Shown here piece by piece: positions 7,627-17,068 of a stretch of DNA of 19,857 nucleotides. The notes below the pieces were generated by a model, which saw only the letters and a program-made list of their open reading frames with translations, had not been told where the DNA came from and searched no databases. The translations under genes and the position numbers were made by a program. Source of the stretch: Fimbriimonas sp. (GTDB lineage Bacteria > Armatimonadota > Fimbriimonadia > Fimbriimonadales > Fimbriimonadaceae); the NCBI GenBank assembly GCA_030447945.1, contig JAUJNV010000071.1:1-19857 (forward strand). The letters are read 5' to 3'. Each line of letters begins with the position of its first letter. Within the stretch, counting starts at the first letter, position 1.

Positions 7627-8906
7627 CTCTTCGCAAACTCCTTGTCGATCCGATCCGCCGCCTGCTTCAGGGCCTCGGCAGGTGGGACGTTGTTGTTGAG
7701 CACGAGGTCGAGAGCGTTCTTGCCCATCTTCTCGACCATCTCGTACCCCTCGATCCGCGAGCCGTAGGGCGGGCGGGCGGAGGGACGATCCCGACGAACT
7801 GCTGCTCGATCGCCTCCGTCGCCCGCTCCTCGCTCACGTCCTTGCGCCCGCTGATGGCGATGCCGCTTGTACGCGCGCTGGAACTCGTGCCCCGTCCACA
7901 TCTTGATGTACTTCCAAGCGAGCTCCGGGTTCTTCGCGCCGACGGGAATCGCGAGCCCCTTCGCGTACATCACCGTGTGCGACCGGGGCGCCCCCGGGAG
8001 GCGCGGCATCTCCACGACGCCCAGTTGCGTCCAGTCAACCTTCGGCTCGCCTTTCGCGTCCTTCCCCGCCGCCTTGAGGCTCGGCATCGCCCAGTGCCCC
8101 ACCACGTTCATCGCCGCTTGTCCCGTAGCGAAGGGATCGACGCCCTGCGAGGCGCTCTCGCTCAGCGAGGGAGCAACCTTGTGCTTGTTGATGAGGTCGC
8201 GCAGGAACTCGACCGTCCGCACGTTCTGCGGAGAGTCCAGATAGCCGGTCGCCTTCGTCCCGTCCGGCGAGAGCACGTCGCCGCCCCCGTTCCAGAGCCA
8301 CATGATCCAGCCCGGCATCCAGTTCGTGAACACGAACCCGTACTGGCGATCCGCAGCGCGGGGGGCCGGGACCGTAAGCCGCCTTGCGGTCTGCAGAAAG
8401 TCGTCGAAGGTCCACCCGGGCTTCGGGTACGGCACGCCCGCCTTGTCGAAGAGGCGCTTGTTGTAGTACACGACCATCGGCGTAAAGTCGCCCGGGATCG
8501 CGTAGATCGCCTCGCCCCGGCGGCCGATGTCCACGACGTTCGGATAGTAGTCGCTCAGCTTGAAGTCCGGGTCTTTCTCGATGAAGGGCCGAAGGTCGCG
8601 GAGGATGCCGTTGTTGATGAAAACGGCAGCGCTGGAGGCGTCGAGGTCCATCACGTCCGGCATCGTCCCCGCGACGTGGTTCAGGAGCATCTTCTGCACG
8701 TACTCGCCGGGAATTCCCTCGATGCGAAGCTCCACGCCCGGGTTCGCCTTCTCGAACTCCCCGTTCAGCCGCTGGACGGTCTTGGCCAGCTCGTCCTCCT
8801 CTCCCGCCCCGCCCCAGTTCGAGACGCGCAGCACCTTGCCCCCGTCGTTCCCTTCGGGTACGCAGGCGCAGGCGAGGAGCAGAGCGAGGAGGGCGAGGCG
8901 GCGCAT
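7623..8906 (-). CDS. CUT1 sugar ABC transporter, extracellular solute-binding lipoprotein
   Basis: The 427-residue frame matches family-1 (MalE/UgpB-type) binding proteins. It opens with a lipoprotein signal, MRRLALLALLLAC, with lipobox LLAC at residues 10-13. Characteristic segments are ANPGVELRIEGIPGEYVQKMLLNHVAGTMPDVMDLDASSAAVFINNGILRDLRPFI, YAIPGDFTPMVVYYNKRLFDKAGVPYPKPGWTFDDFLQTARRLT and DPFATGQAAMNVVGHWAMP. The protein would be membrane-anchored outside the inner membrane and deliver sugar to the two permeases. Bases about 7775-7868 are read in the wrong frame; shifting them gives GIAISGRKDVSEERATEAIEQQF, the expected family sequence, after which the frame returns. No clear Shine-Dalgarno precedes the ATG. 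It is the first gene of the operon, divergent from the methyltransferase across a hairpin repeat. Confidence 0.92.
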   Translation of the reverse strand: MRRLALLALLLACACVPEGNDGGKVLRVSNWGGAGEEDELAKTVQRLNGEFEKANPGVELRIEGIPGEYVQKMLLNHVAGTMPDVMDLDASSAAVFINNGILRDLRPFIEKDPDFKLSDYYPNVVDIGRRGEAIYAIPGDFTPMVVYYNKRLFDKAGVPYPKPGWTFDDFLQTARRLTVPAPRAADRQYGFVFTNWMPGWIMWLWNGGGDVLSPDGTKATGYLDSPQNVRTVEFLRDLINKHKVAPSLSESASQGVDPFATGQAAMNVVGHWAMPSLKAAGKDAKGEPKVDWTQLGVVEMPRLPGAPRSHTVMYAKGLAIPVGAKNPELAWKYIKMWTGHEFQRAYKRHRHQRAQGRERGAGDGGDRAAVRRDRPSARPPYGSRIEGYEMVEKMGKNALDLVLNNNVPPAEALKQAADRIDKEFAKR

Positions 8907-8942
8907 GATCGGGGGATTCAGTTGTACCTACGTTCGGGGGGA

Positions 8943-9031
8943 GTTGAGGCGTTAAGGCGTTGGAGCGTTTAGGCGTAAAGGCGTTCCGGAGCCCTCTCCA
9001 ACGCCTAAACGCCCTAACGCCCCAACGCCCG
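8943..9031. repeat. Octamer-period inverted repeat element in divergent intergenic region
   Basis: The left arm (8943-8987) is a run of degenerate GGCGTTNN octamers. The right arm (8997-9031) is AACGCCNN octamers, so the whole can fold into a long imperfect hairpin. The right arm differs by about one base in 31 from the right arm at 15981-16011. It lies between the start codons of the solute-binding protein and the methyltransferase, where promoters must be. Confidence 0.88.
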
Positions 9032-9052
9032 CCCGAGCGGTACCCTCTTCCC

Positions 9053-9805
9053 ATGACCCCACCTCCCCCGAAGAAAGAGTGGGAACGTTTCTTCGACGCG
9101 CACGCCCCGCGCTACGAGGAGAACCCCTTCACGCGGCACACGGAAGCCGAGGTCTCCTTCTTCCTTTCGCTCTTTCCCCTCTCGCCGGGCGCGACGGTGC
9201 TGGACGTCGGCTGCGGCACGGGGCGGCACGCGGTCGAGCTCGCGCGCCGGGGGTATCGGCCGACGGGTCTGGACCTTTCGGAGGGGATGCTGAGCGTCGC
9301 CCAGGCGCGGGCGGAGGCGGCGGGGGTGGACGTGCGGTGGGTCCGCGCGGACGCGACCTCCTTCGACCTCGGTGAGACCTTCGACGCGGCGGTTTGCCTT
9401 TGCGAAGGCGCGGTGGGGCTGATCGAGAAGGGAGAGGACGCGGAGGCGCACGACGCGGCCATCTTCCGCCGGATCGCCGCCCACCTGCGTCCCGGCGCGC
9501 CGTTCCTCATGACGGCGCTCAACGCCTACTCCATCATCCGCCAGATGAAGGACGAGCACGTCCTCGGCGGGCGTTTCGACCCCGCCACGATGCTCGCCTC
9601 CTACCAGGACGAGTGGGACCTGCCCGAGGGGACGAGGGTCATGACCATCCGCGAGCGCCTCTTCATCCCGCCCGAGGTCACGCGCATGCTCGGCGAGGCG
9701 GGCCTCGCCGTGGACAACGTCTACGGCGGCACTGCCGGCCACTGGTCCCGCCGCCCGCTGAGTTTGGACGAGGTCGAGGCGATGTACGTCTGCCGACGCC
9801 GCTAG
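9053..9805 (+). CDS. Class I SAM-dependent methyltransferase
   Basis: The protein is 250 residues. I take the ATG at 9053 (MTPPPPKKEWERFFDAHAPRYEE), because the in-frame codons upstream translate the hairpin repeat. Residues 49-57 (VLDVGCGTG, then RHAVELA) are the SAM-binding motif I. GLDLSEGML near residue 71 is the acidic end of strand 2. VRADATSFDLGETFDAAVC is the motif II/III region. The C-terminal half (FLMTALNAYSIIRQM, YQDEWDLPEGTRVMTIRERLFIPPEVTRMLGEAGLAVDNVYGGTAGHW) is typical of Methyltransf_25/11-type small-molecule or cyclopropane-like enzymes. The substrate cannot be told. No frameshift. The membrane-protein gene follows 11 bases later, so the two are probably co-transcribed. Confidence 0.88.
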   Translation: MTPPPPKKEWERFFDAHAPRYEENPFTRHTEAEVSFFLSLFPLSPGATVLDVGCGTGRHAVELARRGYRPTGLDLSEGMLSVAQARAEAAGVDVRWVRADATSFDLGETFDAAVCLCEGAVGLIEKGEDAEAHDAAIFRRIAAHLRPGAPFLMTALNAYSIIRQMKDEHVLGGRFDPATMLASYQDEWDLPEGTRVMTIRERLFIPPEVTRMLGEAGLAVDNVYGGTAGHWSRRPLSLDEVEAMYVCRRR

Positions 9806-9816
9806 ACTGAGACTTC

Positions 9817-11376
9817 GTGAGCGACCACGCCGCCACCTCCGCCCGGGACACTCCGCGCCGCCTCGTCTTCGCGGCGCTCCTCTTGGGGCTGCTCGTGTCG
9901 TCCATCCCGCTGGCCCTGTCGCGCGCGCTGCCGCTCTACGACTATCCGAACCACCTCGCGCGGTGCCATGTCATGGCGAGCCTCGACCGGGTTCCCGAGC
10001 TGCGGGAGTTCTACCGGCCGAACGCCGCGCTCGTGCCGAACCTCGCCATGGACGCGGTGGTCGTACCGCTCGCGCGGTGGATGCCGGTGGAGACGGCGGG
10101 ACGCCTGTTCGCCTTTCTCACCTTCGCCGCGCTCGCGGGGGGAGCCGCCGCGCTGGGCCGCGTCCTCTCCGGACGCTGGAGCCTCTGGTTGCTCGCGCCG
10201 CTCCTGCTGCTCTACAGTTTCATCTTCACCTTCGGGTTCCTGAACTACCTCTTCGGGCTCGGCATCGCCCTCGGCGGATTCGCCGCCTACCTCGCCTTGC
10301 GGGAGCGCCCTTTGGGACTGCGGTGGGGCGTCGGCGTGGCGTTCGCGACGCTGCTGCTGCTCTGCGACCTCATGGCCCTCGCGATCTACGCGTTCCTCAT
10401 GCTCGTTTACGAGGCGGGGCGTCACCGCGACCGGCGGCGGGAGGGCCGGCCGCCCGGCCGCTACGACGTCGCCACGATTCTCGGCAGCCTCCTGCCGCCC
10501 GCCCTCGCCTTCGCTCTCCTCAGCCCCACAGCCTCCGAGGCGGGGGGATATATCCCCGGTCCCCTCTCGGCCAAGCCGATGCTCCTGTTGGGGATGCTCT
10601 CGCTCAAGGGAAGCGAGGGACGCCTGCCCGACGCGCTGTTCAGCTTGGCGCTGGCGGGAGTCGTCGGGTGGCTTGTCGGAACGCGGCGGCTGCGCCTGGA
10701 CCGTTCGATGCGCCTGCCGCTGGGCGCCTTCCTCCTCCTCTTCCTCGTCGCCCCCTTCGGCTTTCGCATGAACCTCGCGGTGGACACGCGGCTCCCCATC
10801 GCGCTCGCCTTCATCCTCCTCCCGAGCCTCCTCCCCACGCGGGCGGACGCGGCGATGCGCCCCGCGCTCCTCCTGCTCGGCTTCCTCCTCGTCGCCCGGT
10901 CGGCGCAGATGGGGACGGCCTACGCCCGCTACGGCCGGGAGCTTGAGGTCGTGCGGCGCGATCTCGCTGCCCTGCCCCCAGGCGCGCTCCTGTTCCCCAT
11001 AAGCAGCGCCCGCGCCGGGGAGATGCTCGCGGGTCCTTGGGACCCGCCCTTGCGACACGCGGCGAGCCTGGGGTTGCTGGAGAAACCGATCTTCGTCGCC
11101 AACCTCTTCGCCTTCAACGCCCCAGCAGCAGCCCCTGGTCTTCACCGAGCCGTACCGTCCCCTGACCGGAGAAGGCCGCGTTCCCCCGGCACCGATCCCT
11201 CCCAAGGCCTCGCCGCCTACGCTGACGAGCTGCGTACGCGCCTGCCCGCCCCGGCCGCGGACCTTCCTCCCCTCTACCACCGAGAGCGAGGCGAGCCGCC
11301 CATCGCCCCGCGAGGGCTGGTCCCACTGGTAGAGCGCGCCGAGTACGTCCTCTACGCCTTCCCCACCGCGCGCTGA
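9817..11376 (+). CDS. Polytopic membrane protein, GT-C glycosyltransferase-like
   Basis: A GTG start follows the methyltransferase stop by 11 bases. About ten hydrophobic helices are visible, from LVFAALLLGLLVSSIPLAL through LWLLAPLLLLYSFIFTFGFLNYLFGLGIALGGFAAYLAL to PALLLLGFLLVARSAQM. The first periplasmic loop carries LPLYDYPNHLARCHVM, a D-Y-P-N-H motif seen in uncharacterised membrane proteins with GT-C-like topology (lipid-linked sugar transfer). I infer that class from topology and motif only. Around 11118-11215 a shifted frame reads PQQQPLVFTEPYRPLTGEG, so a compensated frameshift lies there. Near 11370 another shift would extend the protein with ADEPWHQRLLLHPVPRFPLSLDEIEAVHVSIGA to about 11470, so the true 3' end may be beyond 11376. 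Confidence 0.72.
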   Translation: MSDHAATSARDTPRRLVFAALLLGLLVSSIPLALSRALPLYDYPNHLARCHVMASLDRVPELREFYRPNAALVPNLAMDAVVVPLARWMPVETAGRLFAFLTFAALAGGAAALGRVLSGRWSLWLLAPLLLLYSFIFTFGFLNYLFGLGIALGGFAAYLALRERPLGLRWGVGVAFATLLLLCDLMALAIYAFLMLVYEAGRHRDRRREGRPPGRYDVATILGSLLPPALAFALLSPTASEAGGYIPGPLSAKPMLLLGMLSLKGSEGRLPDALFSLALAGVVGWLVGTRRLRLDRSMRLPLGAFLLLFLVAPFGFRMNLAVDTRLPIALAFILLPSLLPTRADAAMRPALLLLGFLLVARSAQMGTAYARYGRELEVVRRDLAALPPGALLFPISSARAGEMLAGPWDPPLRHAASLGLLEKPIFVANLFAFNAPAAAPGLHRAVPSPDRRRPRSPGTDPSQGLAAYADELRTRLPAPAADLPPLYHRERGEPPIAPRGLVPLVERAEYVLYAFPTAR

Positions 11377-11506
11377 CGAGCCGTGGCACCAGCGGCTTCT
11401 CCTCCACCCGGTGCCCCGTTTCCCGCTGAGCCTGGACGAGATCGAGGCGGTGCACGTCTCCATCGGCGCGTGTGACCCAAGCCGGCGCGACGGCGTCGGA
11501 ACTGGC

Positions 11507-13325
11507 ATGCGACGGGCTTGGGTTTTGGTCGTGGCGGCCATGTTTTTTGCGGTGTGGCCGCCGCCCAAACGGCGGGGACGTTGCGCCCATCACAAGTCGA
11601 CGCACTGGTGCGGGCCCTGATGGGACCGTTCGGAGAAGCCCACCAGCATCGCATACAGGGGCACGCCGCCCAGTTGGTCAACCCACTTCTCGACCGGCTC
11701 CGCTCGCGCGATCGCCGCGTCCCGCATCCAGGGCCGCTGCCCTGCTTTCGAGCCTCGAAGCCCACGCTCCGGTTCTGATCCTCGCCCGCTTTGCGAAGGA
11801 TCCCCTCCCCCGAGGTACGTCGCCGCGTCGTACAGGTGCTGGCGCGGTACGGCGGGAAGGACGTCGTCGCTGCCCTCGACGCTTTGGTGGAGGACTCCGA
11901 CCCGGACGTGCGGGGGAGGCGCTGTCGGGGCTGATGAGTGCCGACCCGGCGCGCGGGGTACGCCGAGCGCAGGAACGGTTGAAAGACCCGGACTTTCGGG
12001 TTCGTCAGACTGCCGTCGGCATCCTTCTCCGGGGAAAAGAACCCCGCCTTCCTCCCGCTGTTCATCGAGATGCTGAAGGATCCGGCGCGGACGGGGAACG
12101 AGCAAACGATTATCTACGAGACGGCGAAGCTCGGCCCCGCCGCCATCGATGCGCTCGTCGCCGCGCTTCCCGAAATCCCTCAGCCGGCTCACTACCACCT
12201 CTTCGCCACTCTGTCCGCTACACCCGCCCGCGCGCTGCCCGTCCTCCAGCGCTATGCCTTTGGACCGGAGCTTGCGGACCGGGCGGGAGCATTTATGCTC
12301 TGGGGCTAACCCAAGACCCCGCCGCCTCCCCCCTCATTTGGAGGGGCGATGCGCTCCGAGCGCGTTACCGACCGAGCGTCCGCCGTCCAAGCCGCCGGGC
12401 ATAGCGGGAGATCGTTCGCTGAAGGATCATCTCCTTGCTCTTACCCGAGATCCGGAAGCCGAGGTCCGCCGTCATATCCCGAGCGCACTCCAGAGTCTCC
12501 TGGGCGAAGAATCGATACTCCAGATCGAGCCATTCTTCCGCGACGCCGTGCCCAGCGTTCGGATAGGCGCGGCGAACGCGCTGCGCACCATCAAGGCGGA
12601 AGCGGTCATCCCCATCCTCGTCAAAGGATTGAATGACCCGGACGCTGAGTTCGGCTCCTCGTCGCCGAGATCCTCGCGGAGCGGCGCATCGACCTCGCGG
12701 CTCCGGAGCTAGAGCGCCAACTTGTGTCGGTGGAGGATCGGCGGCGGAGGCGAGGGATCGCTTACCGCTTGGCCACCTCGTGAACGGGATCCAAGGTGCT
12801 CCTCGCCGCAATTCTCCGTGGCCGGAATGCGAATTTCCGACGCGATGTCGCGCGAGCGCTCTTCCCGCAGACAACGCCGAGTACAACGACCTCGCGGAGG
12901 AGGGCCGCGCCAGCAGCGATCGCAGGTCCGCCAGCCGGCTCTCGATCACTTGTTGCACCAACACATAAAGTCGAGCGTCGGCTGGGAGCGCTACGCGCGC
13001 GAAGGGCTACGCGACCTCCGATCCGCGGTGCGTTGGATGGCGTTCGGCAAGATCGTCGTTTCCTTCGCACCGCTGTCCCGGGCTCGGCGCAGGCGCTCCT
13101 CCGTCTCCTCTTTCGGGACTCCGATCGCATGCTTCGAGGCGCCGCACGGGAGGGTATCGACAGCTCACGACTCGGGAAGGTGAAGGAGAAGGCACAAAGG
13201 GTCTACCGCAGCCCATCACCGGTGCCCACCGCCCGCGGAGTCATGGGACGCAGCTTTGGCAGCGCCGCGCCACGTTCATCTCTTCCCTCTCCCCGATGGC
13301 TCGTGCTGAAGAACCTCGGGGCTAG
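11507..13325 (+). CDS. Secreted HEAT-repeat protein (heavily frameshifted)
   Basis: It opens with a signal-like sequence, MRRAWVLVVAAMFFAVW, joined by a shift to AAAQTAGTLRPSQVDALVRALM. Successive pieces in different frames are helical HEAT units: EVRRRVVQVLARYGGKDVVAALDALVEDSDPDV, GVRRAQERLKDPDFRVRQTAVGILLRG, AKLGPAAIDALVAALPEIPQPAHYHLFATL, LTRDPEAEVRRHIPSALQSLLG, SVRIGAANALRTIKAEAVIPILVKGLNDPDAEF, ILRGRNANFRRDVARALF, WERYAREGLRDLRSAVRWM and ALLRLLFRDSDRMLRGAAREGI. HEAT solenoids are protein-binding scaffolds; no enzyme domain is visible. The 3' end is uncertain. One frame ends at the TAG at 13323-13325, sharing CTAG with the opposing gene's stop, but other ends between about 13183 and 13325 are possible. 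Confidence 0.6.
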
Positions 13326-14191
13326 AGAATGCGCCGCCGGACGCGCCGACGCGTCAATTCGACGCCTCCCACTTGTTCGCGAGGCACGGTCACGTACGGC
13401 GCGACCCCAAGGGGCGCTGTCAACGGCGGGGCGAGAGCTGCGCCCATCCTGGGCAAACACGCGCATGCGCACGATGTCGTTGGCGAACACGTTGGGCAAG
13501 CGCACCGAGACGCGGGCGCCGTCTCGCCTCGGTACGATGTAAAGTTGCATCTCGGTCCAGCGACCGCCCACCCGCTGCACGAGGGCGGTGGATTCCCGGC
13601 TCCAACCTCCCCCCACGACGAGGGGCGAGAGGACCGGGTCGCCGTAAAGCGCCATCCGTTGCCGTCTTTGCCGCTCGCCACGCACCACGCGACTCGTGGG
13701 CGAGGAACAGGTCGCGGCGGGCAAGGTCTACCACGCCGGACCGACTCCTCCGCTCGGGCAGAGGATCCAGGGGAACGTCTACTTTGCCGAGAGGCGGGAT
13801 CCTGACCGTGAGATGTCGCTGCGACGTGGGCACCTCGACTTCGGCGATGACCTCCCAATGGCGCGTGGGCGAACCGGTGGCGTGCCGATACTCGACCCGT
13901 GCCGCGCCCTTGGCGCCGGTCGGAAGCTCCACCCGCGGCTTGTTCCAAGGGTCACCCCGATCCGAACGCGCCGCTTCCGCCGTTCCCGAGGCGGAGAGAG
14001 GCGAGCGGTCCCAAGCGCCACGAAAGCCCCTTTCTGGCCAGACGTACTCCAAGCACGCCTGAGCACCGGGTCTTGGGTGTGGGCATAGCCGATATGGTCG
14101 GGGGGCCTACCCCCCTGGGCGAAGACCGGCGACAGCACGACGGCGGCCGCGACAGTCCTAAAGCCGAAGCGAGCGTGACGAATAGGCGCAT
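13322..14191 (-). CDS. Secreted protein of unknown function (frameshifted)
   Basis: The ATG at 14191 (MRLFVTLASALG) joins by a shift to TVAAAVVLSPVFAQGG, a full signal peptide. The mature part, pieced from three frames, includes RPPDHIGYAHTQDPVLRRAW, EYVWPERGFRGAWDRSPLS, VEYRHATGSPTRHWEVIAEVEV, HLTVRIPPLGKVDVPLDPLPER, ARRDLFLAHESRGAWRAAK, MALYGDPVLSPLVVGGGWSRESTALVQRVGGRWTEMQLYIVPRRDGARVSVRLPNVFANDIVRMRVF and APYVTVPREQVGGVELTRRRVRRRIL. It is beta-rich by appearance and about 280 residues long. I do not recognise a family. Placed directly upstream of the convergent HEAT gene's end and downstream of the GH38-like gene (33-base gap), it may be the second gene of that transcript. Confidence 0.5.
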
Positions 14192-14223
14192 AGGCAACTA
14201 CTCCTACCAGTGCATGGCAATCC

Positions 14224-16790
14224 CTACTTCTCGACGCGATGCACCGTCGCCCACACCTCGCGCTTCGCATCGAGGTCCCGAGTCTGCTGCGGCCCTCGAC
14301 GATGTCCAGGTAGACCGTCGCGATCTCGTACGGGCGGAGCGTAAGCGTTAGGCACGTTTCGGGGTTGGACCGGATGCCACGTGCACCGGCGGCGGGTCGT
14401 GCTCCGCCTCGCCCATCGGGTTCGATTTCACGGCTCGCGCGACGGTGCCCGCCACCGTCAGCTCCGCCTCGGCCGCGGTGCCGTCCATCTCAACCGGCCG
14501 CAGCACGTAGGGGTAACTCATCCCCTGTCCGGCGTACTGCGCTGGGCCCCGGCCCGCGTAGTCTTCCGTCTCTCGGTAGAGGGCAGTTGCGCACCACGCT
14601 GGGCGCGTGGCACCGGATGGCAGAGAAGTGCGGCGGAGGTCGCCACCACGCGTGCGCCTTCTCCGCGAAAACGGCGTCGTCCAAGGCCATTCCCCCAAAG
14701 AGCTCTCGCCCCAGTCGCCACCGCTGCGCGTCTCTCCAACGGGCCGTGCGGCAGCGAGCGGTAGCGTACGCTCGCGTTCGGGCTGATCTTGCCCTCGTCC
14801 CAAGGATCGACCATGGTGACGAGATTCCGCACCGTGTCCCGTCTTGGAACCACTGCTGGCTGCCGTCGTGCAGTAGGAGCACCGGAACGTCTCCGGCGAC
14901 GAAGTCCGAGAAGCTCTGCGCCGTGAACAGGTTCCTCACCTTCTCGAACCACTGCGGCGAGGTCATCCAGTCCCCGGTGGGATACTTTCTCGGCCACTCC
15001 CCTGCGGCGTCACGCGGCTTACCGCGTAGGGATGATCTACCCGCAGCTCGCGCCAGTCGTGCCCGAAGCGCCACTCTGGACGCCCGCGTTCATGCCCAGA
15101 TCGAGCCAGCTTTCTGGAAACATCGAAGGACAGGTGAAGGTCAGCGCGTCGGCCTCCTCCGCCACACTCAACTCAAGCGTCACCTCCCTGCGCTCGCCGA
15201 TGCAGACGCGTAAGCGGGCAGAGGTCATGCCCAACCACCCGCCACGGCCTCGCGGGGCCGGCGGCTGATTCCGTCCCGGCTCCACTGGACCTGCGGCAGG
15301 TCCATCCCCGCGAGGAAGCGATGCCCGTCGACTTGCAGCTCTTCGATCCGCCCGCGAATCAAGTCGACCACCACCCGGAAATCGTCGCGTTGGACAACGG
15401 CCGTGACAGGAACGCCGTCCCTCTCCTCTACCTGCCACACGCCGGTGCGCGGCCAGAATGCGGTCGGATGCACGACGGTGGCCGAGCAGGGGCAGATCTA
15501 CCGCCAATCGGTCGGGGTCCCCGGCGTCCTCGACAACCACCCGCCGCTCCCAGCCGAACGGGTTAAACACGACCATGCTCCCGTCCGGCCCCGCCGCCGC
15601 GGGTGGCCAGCCCGCGAGTCCGTTGACGCTCAACGGCAACGCGTGACGGCCGCATGCTGCGGCTCCGCGACATGGCCGCAAAAGCCCCTTCCACTCGTGA
15701 TTGTCGTGGTGCTGCGCGGCGAGCAGATTGCGCCATGCACTCCTCCAGCTCCACGTCGGATACACATCCCAGTTCGCGTACGGCCGGCCAAGAGCCCCAG
15801 GGCCACATTCAGGCTCTCCGCCGAGAGGAGGCACCGCTCCGCGTAGTGGCTCGCCCGCGGAGCCCGGTCCCCGTTCTTCCCGAGGACATCCCGTGCCAGA
15901 CGTCGTCCATGGTATAGCGCCGGACAGGAAGGGCGTTGGGGCGTTCGGAGGCGTTGAGGCGTCGGGGAAGAGTCCTCCCCAACGCCTAAACGCCCTAACG
16001 CCTCAACGCCCAGGTACTCCCCGAGCGTCGCGAACCTCACGTCGAACCTCGGGTCCTCCTTCAGCTCCTTCAACTTCGGCAGCATGATCTCGCTGCGGCA
16101 CATCCCAGTCCGGGAAGGCATCGGCTCCAGCCACTGGAGCACCAACGGCGTCGGGCCTTCGCCCTGCGGCGGATTCGCGGCGAGGTCGTCGAGGAGGATC
16201 TGGAAGTCTTCCGGCCACTGGTGGAGGTTCAGGCGGTTCCGCGTGGCGCAGACGAGGCGCGAGCCGTCTGGCCCTCCCAGGACACGACGGGCTCCTCCTC
16301 CTTCTGGCACCTCCGGCGTGTGCCAAGTCCACTGGAAAAAGAGGCTCGCATGCTCGAACCCCACGCCGCGCAGCATTGCCGGGAGCACGGAAGAAGTCGG
16401 ACTCTTCTTCCCAGAACGTCTTTGGGCGCACCCCGCCCGGCCACATCACCGCCCGCGCGCCGTAGATCCGCTGCCGCACGTTCGACTCGCCGCCGTGGAA
16501 TAGCCCGTACGGCTGCGTAGCTCCCCCCGACCTCCACCGTCCCCGCCTGCACGGCCTCGCAGCTCCGCGAGCGCCTCCGGAACTCGGCGGCGAGCTTTTC
16601 GTAGCCGATGCCGTCGAGGTTGACGTTCCCCTTCGCGCCGGTCTCGCGGCGAAAGTGGAGCATGTCCCGGATGGAGCCGGGCAGCACATTCAAGCCCCAC
16701 AGCCACTCCATATCGACCCGGTGCATGTGGTTGCCGAAGGTATAGACGAGAGGAACGCGCTCGGGCACGTCGCCAGTATGAAACGTGCAT
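14224..16790 (-). CDS. Glycoside hydrolase family 38-like (alpha-mannosidase-type) enzyme (frameshifted, with repeat insertion)
   Basis: The ATG at 16790 (AGGG upstream) leads to GDVPERVPLVYTFGNHMHRVDMEWLWGLNVLPGSIRDMLHFRRE. Here the H-x-H-x-x-D pattern is where GH38 enzymes bind zinc. Then come NVNLDGIGYEKLAAEF, AVQAGTVEVGGSYAQPYGLFHGGESNVRQRIYGAR, PKTFWEEE-DFFPQLPAMLRGVGFEHASLFFQWTWHTPEVP and NLHQWPEDFQILLDDLA. A helical middle follows (YTMDDVWHGM, GKNGDRAPRASHYAERCLLSAESLNVALG, RPYANWDVYPTW, LLAAQHHDNHEWKGL), then beta-sandwich pieces (MVVFNPFGWERRVVV, FRVVVDLIRGRIEELQVDGHRFLAGMDLP) and the end TLRPYEIATVYLDIVEG...EVWATVHRVEK. No signal peptide is seen, so it probably acts on imported oligosaccharide. 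It carries many shifts and an ~82-bp repeat between GEYL and PVRRYTMDD. Confidence 0.7.
15929..16010. repeat. Octamer-period inverted repeat element inserted in GH38-like coding region
   Basis: About 82 bases made of GGCGTTNN-type units on the left and AACGCCNN units on the right, folding into a long imperfect hairpin. It is the same family as 8943-9031, with near-identical right arms. Removing it joins GEYL directly to PVRRYTMDDVWHGM, the expected enzyme sequence. As written it adds 82 bases and shifts the frame by one; a loss of two bases or gain of one would make it in frame. Confidence 0.88.
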
Positions 16791-17068
16791 GCGACCCTGG
16801 TTAAACCGCTCTCGGTGGGGGCCGTCGCTCGCCGTCGGCCTGCCCCTGTTCCTGCTGTAGGCCTACAGTGCCCTGCTCTTCGCCGGATGCAAGGCGCCGA
16901 GCCGCCACGCGGGTCCGCCGCGACTGGTGCGCTGAGTCTCGACGCCAGGAAATTGAGAGAGCTTCGGACCCCTTCCCCTCCCGCGCAGAACCATCGCGTC
17001 AAGGAGGGGAATCCAAACTCTCGCCTCTGAGAACAAGCGGTCCGTCCTCCCCGATACACTCGCCGGAA

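Noticed and set aside
7284..8972. Long plus-strand open frame (562 codons) opposite the solute-binding protein
   Set aside because: Arg/Pro/His-rich composition and an exact antisense match to a recognised family; also runs through two repeat elements.
8960..9052. Earlier start for the methyltransferase
   Set aside because: The extra 31 residues are the translated octamer repeat; the ATG at 9053 gives the expected family N-terminus.
9802..11568. Minus-strand open frame (588 codons) opposite the GT-C-like gene
   Set aside because: Glu/Arg/Gly/Gln-rich shadow of a membrane protein; no hydrophobic or domain signal.
13322..13325. Overlapping CTAG stops as a special regulatory signal
   Set aside because: Convergent genes sharing CTAG are common, and the HEAT gene's true end is uncertain because of frameshifts.
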